Shown here: in pieces, positions 5,717 to 11,795 of the stretch
How the letters are laid out: every line of letters starts with the position of its first letter
Numbering within the stretch: position 1 is the first letter of the stretch
Origin: Clostridium sp. CAG:411
Lineage (GTDB): Bacteria > Bacillota > Clostridia > Lachnospirales > Lachnospiraceae
Direction of reading: 5' to 3'
Assembly: GCA_000437275.1 (NCBI GenBank)
Contig: FR899671.1
Coordinates: 1 to 11,795 of the forward strand
Length of the DNA stretch: 11,795 nucleotides
Notes under the pieces: generated by a model
Databases searched by the model: none
What the model saw: only the letters and a program-made list of their open reading frames with translations
Told to the model about the DNA's origin: nothing
Translations under genes and position numbers: made by a program

Positions 5717-6300
5717 ATCACTTCCTCCTCCTCATTATACACTAACTTAGTCGATTTAATACATTCCTTTTTTGAAACACATATTTGTCTTTCCTTAAAC
5801 TTAATGCCTATATTATTCATTATTTTACGTTGTATCATTTTATCAGTTTCACTTCTTTTAGTTGTGTAACCTGCAAATTCCTTCTGAAAAGTACCAATAA
5901 TAACGGATAACTTATTTTGCTGTTTATAATAATCGAATAGAACAGCTCTGAGTTTGTAATCCTCAAATATTGGCATCCTACCAGGACAATTAGTTTTGAC
6001 ATCTTCCATAATTTTTAATACTTCGGTCATAAACTTATCTAGTTGTTTATTGTCATCCAAATCAAGTACTTCTTCACTTTCGGCTTCTATAATTGATTTA
6101 AAAATAATTGCTCCACAATTATCATTATGACAAGATGTTGTCTTTGCCCACCACATTGCTTTTTCATAATCATCGAAAAAGTATACTCCTTGTCCAAGCC
6201 AATGATCAGTACGATACTCGCATTCGTCTGGGTCTAATCCGATTTCTTCTATGTTATATCGGTATTTTGAGCAGGTCCCATGATATCCAATTTCGTTCAT
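5713..6300 (-). CDS. ADP-ribosyltransferase/PARP-like protein, probable TAC toxin
   Basis: A 195-residue cytoplasmic protein whose N-terminus matches the NAD-binding core of PARP-like ADP-ribosyltransferases. YHGT (6-9) supplies the first-motif histidine (H7). The I-x-x-I-G-L-D segment follows (18-23), then LGQGVYFFDDYEKAMWWAK (35-53), where GxGVYF gives the conserved tyrosine (Y40) and the next helix packs against the site. The third-motif residue is less certain: E170 or Q172 in the strand KERQICV are candidates. It heads a three-gene operon with a small acidic protein and a SecB-like chaperone, the order toxin-antitoxin-chaperone. That order matches CmdTAC, whose toxin ADP-ribosylates mRNA; whether this one targets RNA, DNA or protein cannot be told. 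It has its own extended -10 promoter but only a weak Shine-Dalgarno site (AAAGAGTG), while the antitoxin has a strong one. This would keep toxin below antitoxin. Confidence 0.72.
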   Translation of the reverse strand: MNEIGYHGTCSKYRYNIEEIGLDPDECEYRTDHWLGQGVYFFDDYEKAMWWAKTTSCHNDNCGAIIFKSIIEAESEEVLDLDDNKQLDKFMTEVLKIMEDVKTNCPGRMPIFEDYKLRAVLFDYYKQQNKLSVIIGTFQKEFAGYTTKRSETDKMIQRKIMNNIGIKFKERQICVSKKECIKSTKLVYNEEEEVI

Positions 6301-6348
6301 TTTTCACTCTTTCTCAATAGTAGTAATACACTAATTTATAATCAAAAC

Positions 6349-6362
6349 TGTATAAATATACA
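6349..6362. promoter_or_regulatory. Palindrome at the TAC operon start site
   Basis: TGTATA-AA-TATACA is a perfect 6-2-6 inverted repeat lying just downstream of the -10 box, over the expected transcription start. It could be an autoregulatory operator. In DNA this AT-rich such repeats also arise by chance, so the claim is weak. Confidence 0.3.
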
Positions 6363-6367
6363 AAATA

Positions 6368-6396
6368 AGTATACCATATAATCTATATGAATTCAA
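6368..6396 (-). promoter_or_regulatory. Promoter of the toxin-antitoxin-chaperone operon
   Basis: On the minus strand the -35 box TTGAAT (6396-6391, four of six) and the -10 box TATACT (6373-6368, five of six) are 17 bases apart, with TGG directly before the -10 (extended -10). The start site would be near 6361, leaving a leader of about 60 bases. The spacer contains a 5-3-5 inverted repeat (6376-6388). No terminator was seen between the upstream lipoprotein gene and this promoter. Confidence 0.65.
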
Positions 6397-6434
6397 ATAT
6401 TTTTTGTAGGTGTAGTCAAGCCCTATAATTCCCT

Positions 6435-7004
6435 CTATACCGCTGCATCTTCCCCACTTTTTACGTTAGTTACCGTAATCTTACACTTTTTCTTTTTTGT
6501 AAAGTCATAGCTCATAGTAGTCGTATTGCCATAATATTCCCATGTAGTCATACCTGTTTTGTCACTATCTGCTACAGCACCCTTACCGTAAAGCTTTGTG
6601 ATATTTTTGGAAATGGTATCATACACTTCTTTTCCTTTCTTTTGATCAGAAGCTGTAGTCTGAAATTCAGAATACATCAATGTACTTCCATCGGAAGAAA
6701 AATGATAAATGGATTTTCCCTTATAACCATAATAATCTGTATTATTGTAGATGTAGTCAATCATAGCACCGTTTTTTACCTTCTTATCTGGCTTGCCACC
6801 TAGTTCTTTCTTTAACTCCTTAAGAGATAAACCATAGTCAATGAATGGGTAAGGATCGTCTGGGGGAGTAGGGGTTGGTTTTTCGGTTGGTACTGTGGTC
6901 ACTTCGGCTATTTTGGTTTCAGAAGTAGTTGAGTTTGTGTTGCAAGCCGTTAGAGATAGGGCTGCGGTTAAAATAAAAGCGGTTGCTAGGTATTTCTTTT
7001 TCAT
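6435..7004 (-). CDS. Lipoprotein with Pro/Thr linker (paralogue of the 1-468 gene)
   Basis: A 189-residue lipoprotein of unknown function. The signal peptide ends in the lipobox LTAC with the cysteine at residue 21. A low-complexity Ser/Thr/Pro linker follows (22-51, including PTEKPTPTPP), which would hold the domain away from the membrane. The folded part (about 52-181) contains a G-G-K-P turn, a Tyr-rich strand (YIYNNTDYYGYKG) and a helix KKGKEVYDTI followed by TKLYGKG; the last two are recognisably shared with the lipoprotein at 1-468. The start at 7004 has a good Shine-Dalgarno site (GAAAGGA, 7018-7012) seven bases away. It lies 134 bases before the TAC operon with no clear terminator between them, so some read-through into that operon is possible. 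The role is unknown; an envelope-binding or inhibitor-like domain is the most I can suggest. Confidence 0.85.
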   Translation of the reverse strand: MKKKYLATAFILTAALSLTACNTNSTTSETKIAEVTTVPTEKPTPTPPDDPYPFIDYGLSLKELKKELGGKPDKKVKNGAMIDYIYNNTDYYGYKGKSIYHFSSDGSTLMYSEFQTTASDQKKGKEVYDTISKNITKLYGKGAVADSDKTGMTTWEYYGNTTTMSYDFTKKKKCKITVTNVKSGEDAAV

Positions 7005-7025
7005 TTTTTTGTCCTTTCTTTCTAA

Positions 7026-7056
7026 ATCAAATTTCCAGATAACCCCTAATTGTCAA
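7026..7056 (-). promoter_or_regulatory. Possible promoter of the second lipoprotein gene
   Basis: A perfect -35 box TTGACA is present on the minus strand (7056-7051). The best -10 is TTTGAT (7031-7026), four of six, at a spacing of 19 bases. It would leave a very short leader. The -35 is striking but the pair is not ideal. Confidence 0.3.
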
Positions 7057-7157
7057 ATACTTTTAGTTTAAACATTCTTAAAAATCTATTGTATATAAAA
7101 TGTAGTGTTTAAATAGTTTTTGTTTTGAACTATCTTAGTAATTAGATATGTTTATAG

Positions 7158-8309
7158 CTATTTTTCTTTGAGAGCGGGAGTTTTAAACTCCTGTGATACT
7201 AAATATTCATCATATAATGCAAATTTTGATTCATGATATTTGATTGCATTATCCATAATGTATATATTTTGGTGTCCTTTATTATTTTTATAGTGTTTTA
7301 TCACTAATGTTTTGTCTTGGATTTTACCATTGTTGAATTTATATGAATTAAAATCACTAAATAATTCAGGCTCTGTTAATTGAATTTCCTTGCATTTATG
7401 ACTATACTCACCAATTTTATTTTCAGTACTCTTGTCACAGATTACTGCAAGATTGACACATTGTGGATATGCTTCTAAAGCAGTAATTCTTTTTGAAGAA
7501 TAGGCAATACCATCCAATCCTATAATCTTAGCTGCTTGCATAAGTAATTGAGAAATAATATATTCTGATCTGAAAGTGCGATTTCGTTCCAATATACGAA
7601 AAGAGGTTGCAATTACAAATGGGAATACAATAAGTGCCTCTTCCTCATTGAATGGTTGACCCATTAATGTATTCATATCATTTTGTAATACCGAATGATG
7701 AATACACAGATTCAATATTTTCCATTTTGATGGTAATTTGTATGCTGAACAGTAAAAGTATTCTTTTTCTGGCATAGACAATTCTAACCAACAACCAAAA
7801 CTTGTGGTGGAAAAGTACATACATGGAACGCCTGGTATACTAAATCTTTGGGTTGAAATAATTGACCTTTTATCATAAGGAATGTGAAGCATATCTTCTC
7901 TTGTTAAACTGTTTTCTGAAATTCTTGCTTTAAAAAAATATAATTCTTCTTGCATCATCTTATCATATGCTGGATCATCAGATAGTCGTAATTCCTTTGG
8001 GGCCAACCCACGAAATGCGTAATTATTTGTAAGAGTTGATACCAGAAAGGGATTGTCCTCACATCCGCTTATAATGGATATTAATTTTTCGGTCGCTGTT
8101 ACAGTATAACCATTATAATAGTTATCTAAGGCACAGTTAATCGAGTCACATACACTAATCACTTTATATTTGCACTCATCACTTACAGCAAATTTTTCTA
8201 CAACTTCCTTATATGTATTTAATTTATTCCTAAGTGTATTTTGATAATCTTTATCGTATTGGATAATAATAGGAGACTCAAATTTGTTTAATTCATCTAC
8301 ATTTACCAT
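7158..8309 (-). CDS. RES-domain protein with helical N-terminal extension
   Basis: A 383-residue cytoplasmic protein. Residues about 125-310 show the RES pattern: FFKARIS with R129, a P-x-x-x-R-x-I-x-x-x-R-F-S-I-P-G run (144-160), CMYFSTTS with Y165, CWLEL with E176, and later EYIISQLL (249-256) and GLDGIAYSSKR (264-274) with the conserved G-x-D-G-I-x-Y-x-S. RES proteins are ADP-ribosyltransferase-fold enzymes; characterised members break down NAD+ (MbcT, Xre-RES toxins) or modify a target with it (ParT). This one is about twice the size of a minimal RES toxin. It has an all-helical N-terminus of about 120 residues (ALDNYYNGYTVTATEKLISI and surroundings) that looks HEPN-like, and a C-terminal tail of about 70 residues. 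No Xre/MbcA-type antitoxin gene adjoins it. The start at 8309 has a GAGGTGAT Shine-Dalgarno site. It may act as a stand-alone or phage-triggered effector rather than a classical toxin-antitoxin pair; that is inference. Confidence 0.72.
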   Translation of the reverse strand: MVNVDELNKFESPIIIQYDKDYQNTLRNKLNTYKEVVEKFAVSDECKYKVISVCDSINCALDNYYNGYTVTATEKLISIISGCEDNPFLVSTLTNNYAFRGLAPKELRLSDDPAYDKMMQEELYFFKARISENSLTREDMLHIPYDKRSIISTQRFSIPGVPCMYFSTTSFGCWLELSMPEKEYFYCSAYKLPSKWKILNLCIHHSVLQNDMNTLMGQPFNEEEALIVFPFVIATSFRILERNRTFRSEYIISQLLMQAAKIIGLDGIAYSSKRITALEAYPQCVNLAVICDKSTENKIGEYSHKCKEIQLTEPELFSDFNSYKFNNGKIQDKTLVIKHYKNNKGHQNIYIMDNAIKYHESKFALYDEYLVSQEFKTPALKEK

Positions 8310-8342
8310 TGCGTTATCACCTCACATATATCTATTAACTAG

Positions 8343-8376
8343 AAAAATCCCATACCTCCAAAGAGGTATGGGAAAA
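8343..8376 (-). terminator. Rho-independent terminator of the surface-protein gene
   Basis: A perfect 10-base stem (8372-8363 with 8358-8349) with loop CAAA is followed on the minus strand by ATTTTT (8348-8343). It lies 46 bases past the stop codon of the surface-protein gene. A short T-run on the opposite side (TTTT at 8376-8373, minus strand) gives it an A-tract as well. The hairpin ends only about 34 bases before the RES gene start. Confidence 0.9.
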
Positions 8377-8418
8377 TATACTTTTCGCACATCTAGTGTT
8401 TTGTACTGCAATTTATGA

Positions 8419-11400
8419 TTATGCAACTGATACTGTATATGTATTTTCGCTTGCAGCAACTGTTAATGTAGCTGTCTTTGTCACAGCAGTACCATTTGCC
8501 TTTTCAACTTTGATTGTGAAAGTTGCAGTTTTGCTTTGTTCAGCTTCTGTTAAAGCCTTTACAGTTACCTTGTTATCAGAAACTGTAATTAGTTCATTTG
8601 CATCTGTAGTTTCAGTTACTGTAACAGTAGTGCCATTCTTTGCTACAGCACTTAAATCAATTGTAGTTACTGCACTACCATTTACTGCATCAGTTTTTGT
8701 AGCTGCTGCGGTTAATAATGCAACATCCTTAGCAATTAATGCGTCAGCAACTGTTGTAGCTTCTGGTTCATATACCTTTGTTGTATTTACAGTAATCTTC
8801 TTATCCGTAGAAGCACTTGTAATGGCAGTAGAAGGTGTATATGTTACTTTTCCATAAGCAGAAAGTTTACCAGCTTCACCAACAATAACTTTAATCTTTG
8901 TTAAATCTTTACTAATTACGATTTTAGCTGTATCAGCTTTTGCATCTCCATCTTTTGTAAATCCAGACAATTTTCCAAGATTTACATCCTTAAATGTTAA
9001 ATCACCATTTGTAGCAATTTCTGCTGTTGCAGCCAATGCATAACCACCATTGTAATCATTTCCGTAAGTATCGCCAGATACCGCTTCCCATTTAGTTTTA
9101 GTAGTATCAGTATAAATGCTGCTCTTTTCAACAGTCTGGTTGAATTTAATTTCGAATGCAGTAGCTATATCTACAACAATAGCATTAAATAGAACGTTTC
9201 CATCAACAGTTGTATACGCATTAGCATCCATAACTGTTAAACCAGTTTCCACTGATGCTGTAATACCTGTCGTATTTTCTGTATATTTCATACCATTTCC
9301 ATCATAAGACCAATTAGCGGCTGGAACATCAGCATATTGTTTTGTTGACACCGTAACAGCCTTTGCTGTATCTAAAGTGAATGCCGCAGTATCATTAAAT
9401 CCTGTTAATAGAACTGATTTACCATCAGATAATAGTGTTGAAGTAAATGTAGTAGTTTTTTTAGTTCCATTAGAAACAACAAAAATATTCTCTAAATTAT
9501 CTGTTTTAACTAATCCGTCAAATGTTAATTTGATAGTTTCACTATTCATGACTTCTGCAGCACTTAAAGCTGTTCTGAATGGCCATGTTGTAGCGGAAGC
9601 CTTAATTCCAGCAGAAGTTTGTGGTGTTGTAACTGCTTCTGAATTTGCAACAGCAGTACTATTATTCAAACGATGTAATGTTGTTCCAAGTGCTGTAACA
9701 GATTTATATTCAACATTAGCAGCTACTGCTTTTGCTCTTACTTTTACCTTCGAAGCTAATACAGCAGAACTTAATTTTGAACCAATTGTAAAATCAATAT
9801 ATTGCTTATTATTAACTGTAACCAATTTAGCTGCCGTAACATCGTTAAATGTTTTACCATCAACAGTATATTCAAAATCAGATGCATATACTGTTTCAAG
9901 AGTCGCATTTTTAACTTCAACTCTCAATGTATTAGTATCAACAGCACTTACTTCAGAATTTGCAATTTCTGCTGCTTCATCTGCTGCATAACTAAGTTCC
10001 TTTGTATATCCATTAGAACCATCGTTTAGAATATTTCCTGCAACGTCAGAAACAGTATAAATGTCACCTTTTACTCCACCAATTGTTATCTTTTTACTTT
10101 GATCTACATCATCTGGTAAAGTAATAATAATAGTTTTTCCGTCAGAAGAAACCTGAATAGTTGCTTTTTCTGGAAGTGCTTCTCCACCATATGTATAATT
10201 GCTTGCTAAAAGGACAGATCTTGCACCTGTTGTAGCCATTGCTTCACTAAATGTTATAGCAATCTTCTTTCCACTATATATAGCATTACCAACAACAGTA
10301 GGTCTTGTTGTATCCTTAACAGCAACTGTTGCAACTGCCTTTGTCATTTCAACACCCATTGTATCTTTAACACCACTTACTGTAACAGTATAATTACCAG
10401 ATGCTAAATTATCTGCAGTTGTAATTGTTACAATCTTCTTTGTTGTATCAACACTGATAGTTGCATTTGTTAATGAAACTGCTTTTCCGTTTGGATCAAC
10501 GATGGAATAAGAAGCCTTATTTGTTGAATCCCCTACAGTATTTCCATCTTTGTTTTGCATTACTTTATCAAATGTAACAACAAATTTATTATCAGCTGTT
10601 GATTTAACAGTAGCAGTAGCTGCTGTTTCTTCTGGAACATCAACAGTTTTTGTTGTATCCGCTACAGTATATCCATAAGCATCAACAACACCCTTAAGTG
10701 TAAATTCTGTTGTTCCTGCCTTCATAATATTCGCACCAGTGAAAGTATATACAATAGTTTTATTATCTGCTTGTAACTCAGCACTTGTAGATGTACCCTG
10801 TCCTGCAGCTGTCTTCCAAGATAATGTTCCACCTGCTGTTACAGCGCTATCAAATGTTACAGCAACTTTTTCACGACTCTTAGCTACTACAGATGTAACT
10901 TTTGCTACTGTAACAGAAGAATCAATTGAAACAGTCTTTGTAACTTCTGATACTGCATAAGAAGCATAATCTGTAAATTTATTAGCTAAAACAGAAACTT
11001 TATATGTATCTACTGGCAAAGCACTTTTAAATGTTAATGTAACAGTTCTTCCATTAGCAGACAACTTAGCACTATCAATCTTGTTAGTAACATCCTGTGA
11101 TGCAGAAGTTGCAACTTTAAAATAAGCCTTAAGCGCACCTGTAATCATATTATCTGTATCCAAGTCACCAGCAGTTGCTAATTTAACAGCTTCTGAAAAT
11201 TCGATTTCAACTACTTTATTACCAACGGCTTTAACAGAGGCAACCTGAGGGACATTAACATCTTCACTTGCCACCTTATTATCTGTGTAATCTGCAAACA
11301 TACCAATTGCCTTAGCAAGCTTTACAGTATTTGCAGTCTTACCATTATCTAATGTAGAGTCTAATAAAAGAATTACAGACTTAGCATCATCAGCTACAGT

Positions 11401-11795
11401 TATAGTTTTAACTGTTGTAGATGTTGTAGCACCTTCTTTAGTAACAGTATAGTTTGTAGCTGTTTTAGCAGCTTTTTCCTGAGTCGCTGTTAATGCTTTG
11501 GTAAATGTTACTTGAATTTCAGCTCTGTTTAATGCTTTAACAGAAGCAACCTCTAACATTTTCTCTAAGTTGATTTCAACAACCTTAGCTTCTTTATCTT
11601 CTAATTTAACTTCTTTTGCCTGAGCAATGTATCCGTCTTTTGTTACAGATACTGTATATGTTCCAGCTGGTAATCTCTTAGCTGTATCAACAGCTGCACC
11701 ACTAGCATTTGTTACAATAATTGTTGCACCACTAACAGCAACACCTGTTACTGTAATTGTTCCACCTGTTACTACTTCAGGAGTTGCTGTTGTAT
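8419..11795 (-). CDS. Large secreted surface protein with tandem Ig-like domains (5' end missing)
   Basis: The 3' part of a gene whose frame stays open to the right edge, so the start, signal peptide and any N-terminal anchor lie outside. At least 1124 residues are visible. The first 78 codons (11793-11560) encode a PEGA or carboxypeptidase-regulatory-like beta domain (PAGTYTVSVTKDGYIAQ). Then follow at least seven Ig-like units of the Big_5/SbsA type, recognisable by strand pairs such as VASVKAVGNKVVEIEFSEAV, KIAITFSEAM and VTFDKVM, and by DTTRPTVVGN with a preceding GVKDTMG loop. The C-terminal 110 residues form another beta-rich domain, and the chain stops at TVSVA with no LPxTG motif or membrane helix. 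Composition is rich in Thr, Ala, Val, Lys and Asp, with no cysteine in the visible part, as usual for S-layer-like or adhesive proteins. Anchoring is therefore probably through N-terminal modules such as SLH or CWB2. An internal ATG at 11559 is not the real start, since coding continues through it. Confidence 0.88.
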   Translation of the reverse strand, partial: TTATPEVVTGGTITVTGVAVSGATIIVTNASGAAVDTAKRLPAGTYTVSVTKDGYIAQAKEVKLEDKEAKVVEINLEKMLEVASVKALNRAEIQVTFTKALTATQEKAAKTATNYTVTKEGATTSTTVKTITVADDAKSVILLLDSTLDNGKTANTVKLAKAIGMFADYTDNKVASEDVNVPQVASVKAVGNKVVEIEFSEAVKLATAGDLDTDNMITGALKAYFKVATSASQDVTNKIDSAKLSANGRTVTLTFKSALPVDTYKVSVLANKFTDYASYAVSEVTKTVSIDSSVTVAKVTSVVAKSREKVAVTFDSAVTAGGTLSWKTAAGQGTSTSAELQADNKTIVYTFTGANIMKAGTTEFTLKGVVDAYGYTVADTTKTVDVPEETAATATVKSTADNKFVVTFDKVMQNKDGNTVGDSTNKASYSIVDPNGKAVSLTNATISVDTTKKIVTITTADNLASGNYTVTVSGVKDTMGVEMTKAVATVAVKDTTRPTVVGNAIYSGKKIAITFSEAMATTGARSVLLASNYTYGGEALPEKATIQVSSDGKTIIITLPDDVDQSKKITIGGVKGDIYTVSDVAGNILNDGSNGYTKELSYAADEAAEIANSEVSAVDTNTLRVEVKNATLETVYASDFEYTVDGKTFNDVTAAKLVTVNNKQYIDFTIGSKLSSAVLASKVKVRAKAVAANVEYKSVTALGTTLHRLNNSTAVANSEAVTTPQTSAGIKASATTWPFRTALSAAEVMNSETIKLTFDGLVKTDNLENIFVVSNGTKKTTTFTSTLLSDGKSVLLTGFNDTAAFTLDTAKAVTVSTKQYADVPAANWSYDGNGMKYTENTTGITASVETGLTVMDANAYTTVDGNVLFNAIVVDIATAFEIKFNQTVEKSSIYTDTTKTKWEAVSGDTYGNDYNGGYALAATAEIATNGDLTFKDVNLGKLSGFTKDGDAKADTAKIVISKDLTKIKVIVGEAGKLSAYGKVTYTPSTAITSASTDKKITVNTTKVYEPEATTVADALIAKDVALLTAAATKTDAVNGSAVTTIDLSAVAKNGTTVTVTETTDANELITVSDNKVTVKALTEAEQSKTATFTIKVEKANGTAVTKTATLTVAASENTYTVSVA
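9685..11559 (-). repeat. Diverged tandem Ig-like repeat units in the surface protein
   Basis: Six protein-level units of about 90-110 residues begin near 11559, 11250, 10908, 10620, 10311 and 9966, with a seventh near 9582. Each opens with a V-x-S-V-x-A-like strand and then a V-x-V-T-F-x-x-A strand. They are not near-identical at DNA level, so recent expansion or slippage is unlikely; the array is old. Confidence 0.6.

Noticed and set aside
7090..7145. AT-rich inverted repeat near 7113-7133 as terminator of the RES gene
   Set aside because: The stem is only six A/T-rich pairs and no T run follows on the minus strand.
8396..8857. A 153-residue plus-strand open frame
   Set aside because: It lies antisense to the surface-protein gene, whose Thr/Ala/Val codons leave few stops on the other strand. 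The translation (runs of V, A, T, S, F) mirrors the sense gene and has no ribosome binding site.
9377..9991. A 204-residue plus-strand open frame inside the surface-protein region
   Set aside because: Same antisense effect of biased codon use; the sense strand has coherent Ig-like domains throughout.
11559..11559. ATG at 11559 as the start of the surface-protein gene
   Set aside because: The frame is open and clearly coding (PEGA-like domain) for another 78 codons up to the window edge, so the ATG is an internal methionine.
9685..11559. Tandem DNA repeat or CRISPR-like array in the surface-protein gene
   Set aside because: Repetition is at protein level only; the units differ in length and DNA sequence and no regular short repeat-spacer pattern is present.

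Overview
The window looks like chromosomal DNA from a low-GC Gram-positive anaerobe, most likely a gut Clostridia/Lachnospiraceae-type organism. This rests on AT-rich codon use, strong AGGAGG-type ribosome binding sites, sigma-A-like promoters with extended -10 elements, two short lipoproteins with Gram-positive-style signal peptides, a clostridial-type methyl-accepting chemotaxis protein and a Thr/Ala/Val-rich surface protein built of Big_5/SbsA-like Ig domains. The genus cannot be fixed from the sequence.

Layout, left to right. A small lipoprotein (1-468, +) is followed by a 12-codon open frame with a strong Shine-Dalgarno site, and then by an AAA-like ATPase fused to a PD-(D/E)XK nuclease domain (583-2145, +) with its own promoter. 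A hairpin at 2149-2195 separates it from the convergent minus-strand block. Everything from there to the right edge is on the minus strand: a chemotaxis receptor (2239-3945); an AbrB-type antitoxin/PIN toxin pair (4782 to 4118) with its own promoter, palindrome and terminator; a three-gene operon (6300 to 5075); a second lipoprotein (7004 to 6435), a distant paralogue of the first; a RES-domain protein (8309 to 7158); and the 3' part of a very large secreted surface protein (8419 to beyond 11795) that ends in a textbook terminator.

The three-gene operon is the main item. It encodes, in order, a 195-residue protein with ADP-ribosyltransferase/PARP-like motifs, a 79-residue acidic protein, and a 130-residue SecB-like chaperone. 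This order matches toxin-antitoxin-chaperone (TAC) systems, in particular the CmdTAC anti-phage arrangement known from Escherichia coli. The middle protein ends in a tail (NDDYAIAC) that resembles the SsrA degradation tag, which fits a model where the chaperone shields an unstable antitoxin. The TAC assignment is made from motifs and gene order, not from a database search.

Taken together, the AAA/nuclease protein, the AbrB/PIN pair, the TAC operon and the RES protein form a compact group of toxin or defence-like genes set among envelope and sensory genes. This looks like a small accessory island. There are no rRNA, tRNA, CRISPR, integrase or transposase genes in view.
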